In this document: positions 1-4,454 of the stretch, piece by piece
How the letters are laid out: every line of letters starts with the position of its first letter
Position numbering within the stretch: the stretch's first letter is position 1
From: Sideroxydans sp.
GTDB taxonomy: Bacteria; Pseudomonadota; Gammaproteobacteria; Burkholderiales; Gallionellaceae
DNA length: 5,505 nucleotides
Assembly (NCBI GenBank): GCA_030823965.1
Contig: JAVBYP010000055.1
Span: forward strand, 1-5,505
Direction: 5' to 3'
Notes under the pieces: model-generated
The model's database searches: none
What the model saw: the letters and a program-made list of their open reading frames with translations, nothing else
Told to the model about the DNA's origin: nothing
Position numbers and translations under genes: made by a program

Positions 1-383
1 GTAATCGTGCTATCGAAAGTGCGCAGGTGATCGAAGAATTGATCACGATGGCCAAGGAATTTCGTGAAGCAGCTAAGCGGGGTGATGAGCTTGGTTTAAA
101 TGAATCGGAGCTCGCTTTTTACGATGCGCTGGCGGATAACGAAAGTGCAGTGCGTGAACTCGGCGACGACATTTTGAAAACGATAGCGCACGAATTGACC
201 GATAAGCTGCGTAACAGTACGACGGTGGACTGGCAGAAGCGTGATAGCGTGCGTGCCCGACTGCGCAATTTAGTTCGTATCACGTTGCGTCGTTATAAAT
301 ACCCACCTGATATGCAGGAAGCAGCCATCGAACTGGTGCTTAAACAAGCAGAAGTCTTGTCGGAAGAGTGGTCGAATGGATGA
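1..383 (+). CDS. hsdR: Type I restriction endonuclease subunit R, C-terminal fragment
   Basis: This is the 3' end of a gene that begins left of the window; the frame is open from base 3 (AAT CGT GCT...) to the TGA at 381-383, giving 126 residues. The sequence is all-helical and charged and matches, from memory, the conserved C-terminal domain of HsdR: AQVIEELI near the start, LNESELAFYDALADNESAVREL in the middle (visible residues about 33-54), then TVDWQKR and the closing RRYKYPP...EAAIELVLKQAE block. In type I enzymes HsdR is the ATP-dependent translocase and nuclease, and its C-terminal helical domain docks on the HsdM/HsdS methylase core. The nuclease and helicase motifs would lie outside the window, so activity cannot be judged. 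A GTG at 27 is internal, not a start. The GC content by hand count is about 190/383 (50%), below the roughly 57% of the kinase gene, which suits a mobile defence locus. The gene ends cleanly with no frameshift and is followed by a terminator. Confidence 0.9.
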   Translation, partial: NRAIESAQVIEELITMAKEFREAAKRGDELGLNESELAFYDALADNESAVRELGDDILKTIAHELTDKLRNSTTVDWQKRDSVRARLRNLVRITLRRYKYPPDMQEAAIELVLKQAEVLSEEWSNG

Positions 384-404
384 CGGCTGTATATTTTTTG
401 TGTT

Positions 405-443
405 GAAAAGCCGCGCAGTGATGCGCGGCTTTTCTGTTTTTTG
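405..443 (+). terminator. Rho-independent terminator after hsdR, possibly bidirectional
   Basis: A perfect 12-bp stem, GAAAAGCCGCGC (405-416) with GCGCGGCTTTTC (423-434), closes a 6-nt loop AGTGAT and is followed on the plus strand by TGTTTTTTG. It lies 21 bp after the hsdR stop. The convergent slyX gene ends at 458, so its transcript also meets this hairpin about 24 nt after its stop. On the minus strand the only U-run is the TTTT at the base of the stem, so termination of slyX here is plausible but weaker. Confidence 0.9.
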
Positions 444-457
444 AGCTACGACACAAC

Positions 458-667
458 TCAATAATGCGGCGGCCTCTCGTTCGCCATCATGCCGCCTTCA
501 TTCCTTGCTGCTGACAGTGACTGCACGTGTTGCGCGAGTGATTGGCACATGGCTTCCAGTCGTTCGATTTTTTGTTGTTGCTGATACACGGTCTTGTTAA
601 GTTCTTCCACCAGATCTTCTTGGAAGCTGAGTTTGGTTTCGATGTTCTCTAGGCGTTCTTCGGTCAT
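458..667 (-). CDS. slyX: SlyX family protein
   Basis: This 69-residue protein matches the SlyX family in size and pattern: it opens with TEERLENIETKLSFQEDLVEELN, continues as a heptad-like, Gln-rich coiled coil (about residues 3-50: VYQQQQKIERLEAM...LAQHVQSL), and ends with a Pro-rich tail closing in PPHY, the family's conserved C-terminus. SlyX was named for its position beside slyD in E. coli; its molecular role is not established, and I infer none beyond a small cytoplasmic coiled-coil oligomer. The start is the ATG at 665-667, 8 bp after the stop of the upstream M48 protease gene. There is no good GGAG ahead of it. The only purine-rich stretch is AAGAAGAAA, which encodes the Lys-rich end of the protease, so translation is probably coupled to that gene. 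It stops with TGA just before the shared terminator zone. Confidence 0.9.
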   Translation of the reverse strand: MTEERLENIETKLSFQEDLVEELNKTVYQQQQKIERLEAMCQSLAQHVQSLSAARNEGGMMANERPPHY

Positions 668-675
668 GGTGTGTT

Positions 676-2100
676 TTATTTCTTCTTGCTGCGTTGTGCT
701 TCGATGATCTCGCGGTACTGTTTCAACTCGGTCTCGATGGTGGAGAGTTGGTAGTAGTCGTTGCCCGCGCGTTTGGCGAGTTCCAGTTGTTCGATGGCGC
801 CGCTCAGGTTGCCGTGCAGTATCTGGTAGTAAGACAGCACGTGGTGTTCTTCTTGGTGGCGGCCTAGCGAGCCATAGGCGCGCGCTTGCATCTCATACAG
901 CCTAGGGTCGTTGCCGTTGAGCAGCACTTCGTAGTCCAGCAGTTTCAGCGCGTTCACATATTGTTTCTCTTCCAACATCAGCTCCGCGTAGTCGTAGATG
1001 AGTGCGCGATGGCGTGGGAATTGTTTCAACGCTTTGCGATAGAAGGTGGGGGTGTCTTTGTCTTTCTTATCCAGACGTTTGATCTGTCCGGCCAGTGTCT
1101 CGATGGTGGCGTTGTGTGGCGCGCTCTTGTAAAGCGTTTGGAATTCTTGGATGGCGAGTGCGTCTTGTTTATCGCGCATCAGTGAGATGACCAAGCCGTA
1201 ACGTTGTGCGACGGGGTTGCCAAAACGTTGTTCGCCCAATGCGCCGTTAAAGAAGGCGACAGCATCACGCGGTGTCTTTTGCAGAGCATGCACACGGGCG
1301 CGCATCAGTTGGAATTCGAGGCTGTCGGGTACGAGCTTGAAAGGGATCTGTTGCACACGGCCGCCCACGTCGGCCACACGTTCGGTGGTGAGCGGGTGGG
1401 TGCGCAGGTAGGTGGGGGTGTCGCCTTCGAGTAGTTGTGTGGCTTTTTGCAGACGCTCGAAGAAGAGCGGCATGCCGCGTGTGTCGAAGCCGCTCTTTTC
1501 CAATATGCCAAGGCCGATGCGGTCTGCTTCTTTCTCATGTTCGCGCGTGAAGTCGAGTTGGCGTTGCATCATGCCGCCTTGTGCGCCCACGATGGCGGCG
1601 CTGGCGGCTTGCGGGTTGTCACGCGCGGCAAGGATGGCGATAGCCATGGTGGCCATGGCGGCGAGGGAATCGTATTTCTGTCCCGATACCATGCGCGCCA
1701 AGTGGTGCTGGGTGACGTGCGATATCTCGTGGCTCAACACAGAGGCGAGTTCGGATTCACTCTGCGAGAGCAGGATGAGGCCGGTGTTCACGCCGATGAA
1801 TCCGCCGGGTAGGGCAAAGGCGTTCACGGCGTTGTCGTTGATGACGAAGAACTCGAAGGGTTGGCTGGGCTCGCTGCTGTTCGCGACCAAGCGTCCGCCT
1901 AAGGCGTTCAGATAATCGGTGATCTCGGGGTCGTCCAGATAGCTTTCACTGGCGCGGATGCGGAACATGCTCTGCTCGCCGATCTGGCGTTCCATCTGCG
2001 GTGAGACCATGGTCTGTGACACGTCGCCCAGATCGGGCAGGCCGTCCGCGTTGAGATGTAGGGGGAGAAGCAGGAGTAGAGCTAGGGATATTTTGCGCAT
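676..2100 (-). CDS. bepA: BepA-like periplasmic M48 zinc metalloprotease with TPR domain
   Basis: This 474-residue protein fits the BepA/YfgC family (about 490 residues), a periplasmic protease and chaperone that monitors outer-membrane protein assembly (LptD, BAM). Visible parts: a signal peptide (MRKISLALLLLLPLHLNA, likely cut near residue 18, with no lipobox Cys); an M48 domain at about 30-250 with HEISH zinc motif (H124, E125, H128), third ligand E189 in the ExxAD motif EKEAD, and H235 in YLRTHP, which aligns with the regulatory histidine reported in E. coli BepA; then a helical TPR-type region at about 260-465 with repeated A/G-L-Y patterns; and a Lys-rich end. All catalytic residues are present. 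The frame is open upstream to an ATG at 2223, but I chose the ATG at 2098-2100 because it puts the signal peptide at the N-terminus and leaves a promoter-sized gap to the divergent kinase gene. The Shine-Dalgarno is weak. It is probably co-transcribed with slyX. Paralogous M48/TPR proteases are the main alternative. Confidence 0.88.
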   Translation of the reverse strand: MRKISLALLLLLPLHLNADGLPDLGDVSQTMVSPQMERQIGEQSMFRIRASESYLDDPEITDYLNALGGRLVANSSEPSQPFEFFVINDNAVNAFALPGGFIGVNTGLILLSQSESELASVLSHEISHVTQHHLARMVSGQKYDSLAAMATMAIAILAARDNPQAASAAIVGAQGGMMQRQLDFTREHEKEADRIGLGILEKSGFDTRGMPLFFERLQKATQLLEGDTPTYLRTHPLTTERVADVGGRVQQIPFKLVPDSLEFQLMRARVHALQKTPRDAVAFFNGALGEQRFGNPVAQRYGLVISLMRDKQDALAIQEFQTLYKSAPHNATIETLAGQIKRLDKKDKDTPTFYRKALKQFPRHRALIYDYAELMLEEKQYVNALKLLDYEVLLNGNDPRLYEMQARAYGSLGRHQEEHHVLSYYQILHGNLSGAIEQLELAKRAGNDYYQLSTIETELKQYREIIEAQRSKKK

Positions 2101-2134
2101 GGCGGCTATGATAACACCCGCTGGTTTAGGTTCC

Positions 2135-2170
2135 TTTGAGCGCATGCGAACTGGACAGTGATGGCTCAAA
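2135..2170. promoter_or_regulatory. Inverted repeat in the divergent intergenic region, possible operator
   Basis: TTTGAGC (2135-2141) is repeated as its exact reverse complement GCTCAAA (2164-2170), with 22 bp between. The arm centres are 29 bp apart, close to three helical turns. A perfect 8-bp palindrome CGCATGCG (2141-2148) lies just inside the left arm. The right arm falls within the spacer of the predicted kinase promoter, and the whole element lies between two divergent genes. A 7-bp repeat can arise by chance, so an operator role is only a suggestion. Confidence 0.3.
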
Positions 2171-2180
2171 CCCGCAGAAT
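2152..2180 (+). promoter_or_regulatory. Putative sigma70 promoter for the kinase-rhodanese-tusA operon
   Basis: TGGACA (2152-2157, 5 of 6 to the -35 consensus) is followed after exactly 17 bp by CAGAAT (2175-2180, 4 of 6 to the -10 consensus). This would start transcription near 2187 and leave a 5' leader of about 20 nt before the kinase ATG at 2207. The leader holds only a weak ribosome site (AAAG, 2197-2200). I found no equally good promoter on the minus strand for the protease gene. Confidence 0.4.
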
Positions 2181-2206
2181 GTCGGCCTTGTAAAGCAAAG
2201 ACTTGC

Positions 2207-3499
2207 ATGGATCCCATCGGCAAATATCAGATCGTGAAAGAACTCGGACATGGTGCGACCAGCACCGTGTACTTGGCGCTCGACTCGTTCAATGGTCAGC
2301 AGGTGGCGCTCAAGCTGTTCAATCCGACGGTGATGCAGAACACGGGTAGCGGCAAAGCCTTCCGCAAGCTGTTGCTCACCGAGGCGTCGCTCGCGGGCAA
2401 GCTCTCGCATCCGCACATCGTGAAGATATTCGATGCGGTGATGGAGGGCGAACAGAATTACATGGTGATGGAATACGTCGAGGGCGAGACGCTGGAACGT
2501 TACGCCGAGGTGGACCATCTGCTGTCGCTGGGGCGCATCGCCGAGATCATCTACAAGTGTTGTAAGGCCTTGGAGTATGCGCAGTATCAGGGCGTCATCC
2601 ATCGCGACATCAAACCCGCCAACATCCTCATCAAAGGCGAGAGCGACATCAAGATCTCCGACTTCGGGGCGGCGATGTTGGAGAACCAGCAGACCACGCA
2701 GGTGAGCGGTGTGGGTTCGCCCGCGTACATGTCGCCCGAGCAGATCAAAGAGCAGACGTTGTCGCACCAGACGGATATCTATTCGCTGGGGGTGACGATG
2801 TATCGCATGCTCACCGGCAAGCTACCGTTCGAGGCCGCCAACAACTACAGCATGATCTACCAGATCATGAACATCGAACCACCCGCTGCCAGTACCTTCC
2901 GTCCTGAGATACCGCCCGCGTTGGATGCCATCGTGCAGCGCGCCATGTGCAAGGATGTGGCGCATCGTTATCAATCTTGGGATGAGTTCGCGCGCGATCT
3001 GGTGTCGTTCATCAGTTACGAAGTGCCGCAGCAGGAGCAGATATTCGATACCGAGAAGTTCGATACCGTGCGTGCGCTGCCGTTCTTCACCGACTTCAGC
3101 GATGTGGAGTTGTGGGAGGTGTTGCGCATCAGCGAATGGCGCAAAGTACCCAAGGAAGAGAAGATCGTCGGCGAGGGCGAGCCGGGGCAGAAGTTCTTCA
3201 TCGTGGCGCATGGTTCGGTGCGCATCGTGAAGCAGGGCAGGTTGTTGAGCCTGTTGCACAAAGGTGATTGCTTCGGCGAGATGGCGCACCTGAGCGGTAA
3301 GGATGCGAAGCGCACGACCGATGTGTTCGCCAAGACCGATGTGAAGCTCATCGAGATCGACCCGGAAGTGCTGGCGCTGGCGACATCCAACTGCCGCTTC
3401 CAATTCGCCGAGGCGTTCTTGCGCATGTTGGTGCGGCGCTTGAGCGTAGCCAATACGCGCATCTCACGTCTGCTCAGTGATCACGGCGACGAACAATAA
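2207..3499 (+). CDS. Soluble Ser/Thr protein kinase with C-terminal cyclic-nucleotide-binding domain
   Basis: This 430-residue protein has two clear domains. Residues 7-268 are a complete Hanks-type kinase: Gly-rich loop LGHGATSTV (13-21), ATP-anchoring K36 in VALK, likely helix-C E59, catalytic loop HRDIKPAN (132-139, base D134), DFG (152-154), an activation segment with T163, T164 and S167 as possible autophosphorylation sites, and SPE (176-178) in place of APE, common in bacteria. Residues about 287-385 form a CRP-like cNMP beta-roll whose phosphate cassette reads FGEMAHL...KRTTD (356-372), with E358 and R369 in the ligand-binding positions. A CRP-like helix follows (about 397-424) but no DNA-binding domain. 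All catalytic residues are present, so it should be active. There is no transmembrane segment or signal peptide, unlike PknB-type receptors, so it should act in the cytosol with cAMP, cGMP or a related nucleotide as probable effector. The start ATG sits directly before the kinase fold. It heads a probable operon with rhodanese and tusA. Confidence 0.92.
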   Translation: MDPIGKYQIVKELGHGATSTVYLALDSFNGQQVALKLFNPTVMQNTGSGKAFRKLLLTEASLAGKLSHPHIVKIFDAVMEGEQNYMVMEYVEGETLERYAEVDHLLSLGRIAEIIYKCCKALEYAQYQGVIHRDIKPANILIKGESDIKISDFGAAMLENQQTTQVSGVGSPAYMSPEQIKEQTLSHQTDIYSLGVTMYRMLTGKLPFEAANNYSMIYQIMNIEPPAASTFRPEIPPALDAIVQRAMCKDVAHRYQSWDEFARDLVSFISYEVPQQEQIFDTEKFDTVRALPFFTDFSDVELWEVLRISEWRKVPKEEKIVGEGEPGQKFFIVAHGSVRIVKQGRLLSLLHKGDCFGEMAHLSGKDAKRTTDVFAKTDVKLIEIDPEVLALATSNCRFQFAEAFLRMLVRRLSVANTRISRLLSDHGDEQ

Positions 3500-3520
3500 T
3501 TAATAATCAACCTAGTAATT

Positions 3521-3535
3521 GGAGAAGTAGAAGTG
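3521..3535 (+). promoter_or_regulatory. Strong Shine-Dalgarno selecting a GTG start for the rhodanese
   Basis: GGAGAAG (3521-3527) lies 5 nt before GTG (3533-3535). No ATG in frame offers a better start, and the GTG gives an N-terminus (MSDFKNITAAEL) typical of single-domain rhodaneses. The 33-bp gap after the kinase stop is strikingly AT-rich (TAATTAATAATCAA near 3499-3510). It contains AATAAT hexamers but no convincing -35, so I do not call a separate promoter. Confidence 0.75.
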
Positions 3536-3850
3536 TCAGATTTTAAGAACATCACCGCAGCTGAATTACCCGACCTCATCGCCAGCGGCAACGTGCAATT
3601 GGTGGATGTGCGCACCGATGCCGAGATCGCGCGTGGTCGCATCAAAGGGGCGATCAGTTTGCCATTGCATCTGTTGCCCTTGCGCCTGAGCGAACTGGAT
3701 GCGCAGAAGACCACCGTGTTCTATTGCCAGATGGGCGGACGTTCCGCGCAGGCTGCCGCTTTCGCATCAGCTCAAGGCTTGCGTGGCGCGGCCAATCTGC
3801 AAGGGGGCATCACTGCTTGGTATCACTCAGGTGGCGAGGTCGTCGCATGA
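3533..3850 (+). CDS. Single-domain rhodanese (sulfurtransferase)
   Basis: This 105-residue protein is one rhodanese domain, the size of GlpE/PspE-type enzymes. Hallmarks: VQLVDVRTDAE (21-31, the conserved LVDVR strand), the GRIKGAISLPL segment (35-45, matching the family's GHIxGAxxxP), and the active-site loop CQMGGRS (65-71) with catalytic C65 and R70, followed by LQGGITAW (89-96, the family's xxGGxxxW motif). Rhodaneses carry sulfane sulfur as a persulfide on the loop cysteine, taken from thiosulfate or a protein persulfide and passed to a thiol acceptor. There is no signal peptide, so it should be cytoplasmic. It starts with GTG behind a strong ribosome site, 33 bp after the kinase gene, and its stop overlaps the start of tusA (ATGA), making TusA the obvious sulfur partner. 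The loop fits sulfurtransferases rather than the longer loops of Cdc25-like phosphatases. The physiological donor cannot be read from sequence. Confidence 0.92.
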   Translation: MSDFKNITAAELPDLIASGNVQLVDVRTDAEIARGRIKGAISLPLHLLPLRLSELDAQKTTVFYCQMGGRSAQAAAFASAQGLRGAANLQGGITAWYHSGGEVVA

Positions 3851-4083
3851 GCGAGATGGCGTTCGATGTGGAGTTGGATGTGCGGCAGTTGGCATGTCCG
3901 CTGCCTATCCTGCGAGCTAAGAAAGCGCTGTCGCCGATGACGAGTGGTCAGGTATTGAAACTGGTGGCGACAGACAAAGGCTCGCCCAAAGACTTTTTGG
4001 ATTTCTGCAGTAAGACGGGGAATGAGCTGTTGTCGTCAGAAGAAAAGGGCGACGAGTTCATCTTCTTCATTCGTCGCCGCTAG
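3847..4083 (+). CDS. tusA: TusA family sulfur carrier protein
   Basis: This 78-residue protein has the full TusA fold signature: a first strand ending DVRQLACPLPILRAKKAL, with the CPxP motif (C17-P18-L19-P20) whose cysteine carries persulfide sulfur, followed by GQVLKLVATDKGSPKDF (the family's G-x-x-L-x-V-x-A-x-D-x-G/P-x-x-x-D-F pattern, 34-50) and a closing strand EFIFFIRRR. TusA proteins shuttle sulfur for tRNA thiolation, molybdenum cofactor synthesis or, in sulfur oxidisers, the cytoplasmic sulfur-oxidation route. Which applies is not decided by the sequence. I chose the ATG at 3847 because it overlaps the rhodanese stop (ATGA) and has GAGG (3835-3838) 8 nt upstream; the frame remains open further upstream, but only as a shadow of the rhodanese gene. 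A second cysteine (C54) is present. The last 30 bases of the gene contain a hairpin that probably terminates the opposite-strand unit. Confidence 0.93.
   Translation: MSEMAFDVELDVRQLACPLPILRAKKALSPMTSGQVLKLVATDKGSPKDFLDFCSKTGNELLSSEEKGDEFIFFIRRR
4038..4078 (-). terminator. Probable terminator of the valS-DUF1622 unit, embedded in tusA
   Basis: A perfect 8-bp inverted repeat, GGCGACGA (4048-4055) and TCGTCGCC (4071-4078), encloses a 15-nt loop. Read on the minus strand it starts 11 nt past the DUF1622 gene stop and is followed by CTTTTCTTCT, a U-rich tail as in intrinsic terminators. On the plus strand the hairpin is followed by GCTAGTCAGC with no U-run, so it should not stop tusA transcription. 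The loop is long and the U-run is interrupted, so the call is moderate. Confidence 0.45.
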
Positions 4084-4089
4084 TCAGCT

Positions 4090-4440
4090 TCACTCCGCAG
4101 CGTTCTTCTTCTCGATCTCTTGCGCGAGGAAGTAAGCCATCACGGTTCGTATCACCACGATCCCGCCCAAGATCATCAGCGATTCTTGGCTGGGGATGAC
4201 GATGGTGCCGATGATGTCACCAGCCAAGAAGAAATCCAGACCTAGTGCCATCTTCTCGCCGATAGCGATGCGGATGTCGCGCAGAGATTCTTCCAGAGGA
4301 AGGTTCTGAGAGTAACGCCACCCCCTGCGGACCAGCAGAACTAATCCATGCACGCTGCCCCAGGTGACCACGGCAGCACCGAGTAGCTCGGTGAGCGGCA
4401 CGATGTAGGCGATGACCTCAACTAGGAATTCGTGCAGCAT
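4090..4440 (-). CDS. DUF1622-like small integral membrane protein
   Basis: This 116-residue protein has three probable membrane helices: about 15-37 (LTELLGAAVVTWGSVHGLVLLV), 64-82 (the MALGLDFFLAGDIIGTIVI region) and 87-106 (SLMILGGIVVIRTVMAYFL). A basic, aromatic loop follows the first helix (RRGWRYS, 38-44), with an amphipathic charged stretch LEESLRDIRIAIGEKM before the second helix, and a charged tail (EIEKK) closes the protein. The pattern LxxxRxxIGxxxxLGLxFxLAxDIIxT is what I recall from the DUF1622 family of uncharacterised bacterial inner-membrane proteins; the family assignment is from memory and no function is known. The start ATG at 4438-4440 has an excellent Shine-Dalgarno overlapping the valS stop, so it is made as the second gene of a valS unit. 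It converges on tusA with 6 bp between the stops. Nothing in the sequence suggests a transport substrate. Confidence 0.82.
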   Translation of the reverse strand: MLHEFLVEVIAYIVPLTELLGAAVVTWGSVHGLVLLVRRGWRYSQNLPLEESLRDIRIAIGEKMALGLDFFLAGDIIGTIVIPSQESLMILGGIVVIRTVMAYFLAQEIEKKNAAE

Positions 4441-4454
4441 GACTTATCTCCTTA
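4441..4454 (-). promoter_or_regulatory. Shine-Dalgarno of the DUF1622 gene overlapping the valS stop codon
   Basis: On the minus strand the junction reads TAAGGAGATAAGTC then ATG. The valS stop TAA (4454-4452) is the first part of the TAAGGAG ribosome site for the next gene, and 11 nt separate stop and start. Ribosomes ending valS would release on this site, so coupled translation is likely and no separate promoter fits in the gap. Confidence 0.8.

Noticed and set aside
1643..1659. Inverted repeat GCCATGG-TGG-CCATGGC
   Set aside because: It is explained by alternating Ala/Met codons of the AAMATMAIA segment of the protease and has no T-tract or position suggesting a regulatory role.
1412..1915. 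167-codon open frame antisense to the M48 domain
   Set aside because: Ser/Cys/Arg-rich shadow of the protease coding sequence with no family signature or ribosome site.
2101..2223. A 41-residue N-terminal extension of the protease starting at the ATG at 2223
   Set aside because: It would bury the signal peptide internally, overlap the kinase start and use up the divergent promoter region. The ATG at 2100 gives a proper signal peptide at the N-terminus.
2126..2767. 213-codon open frame antisense to the kinase gene
   Set aside because: It has the His/Leu/Arg-rich composition typical of an antisense shadow of a GC-rich gene, matches no family I know, and the plus strand encodes a clear kinase here.
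2822..3403. 193-codon open frame antisense to the kinase/cNMP region
   Set aside because: Its composition is the same shadow type, it has no recognisable domain, and it is fully covered by the confident plus-strand gene.
3499..3520. AT-rich AATAAT stretch as an independent promoter for rhodanese-tusA
   Set aside because: A -10-like hexamer is present but nothing resembling TTGACA lies 16-18 bp upstream. It is better read as AT-rich leader ahead of the ribosome site, though it is not excluded.
3724..3846. Longer start for TusA from an ATG at 3724
   Set aside because: The added residues are an out-of-frame reading of the rhodanese gene. The ATGA overlap start at 3847 gives the normal TusA length.
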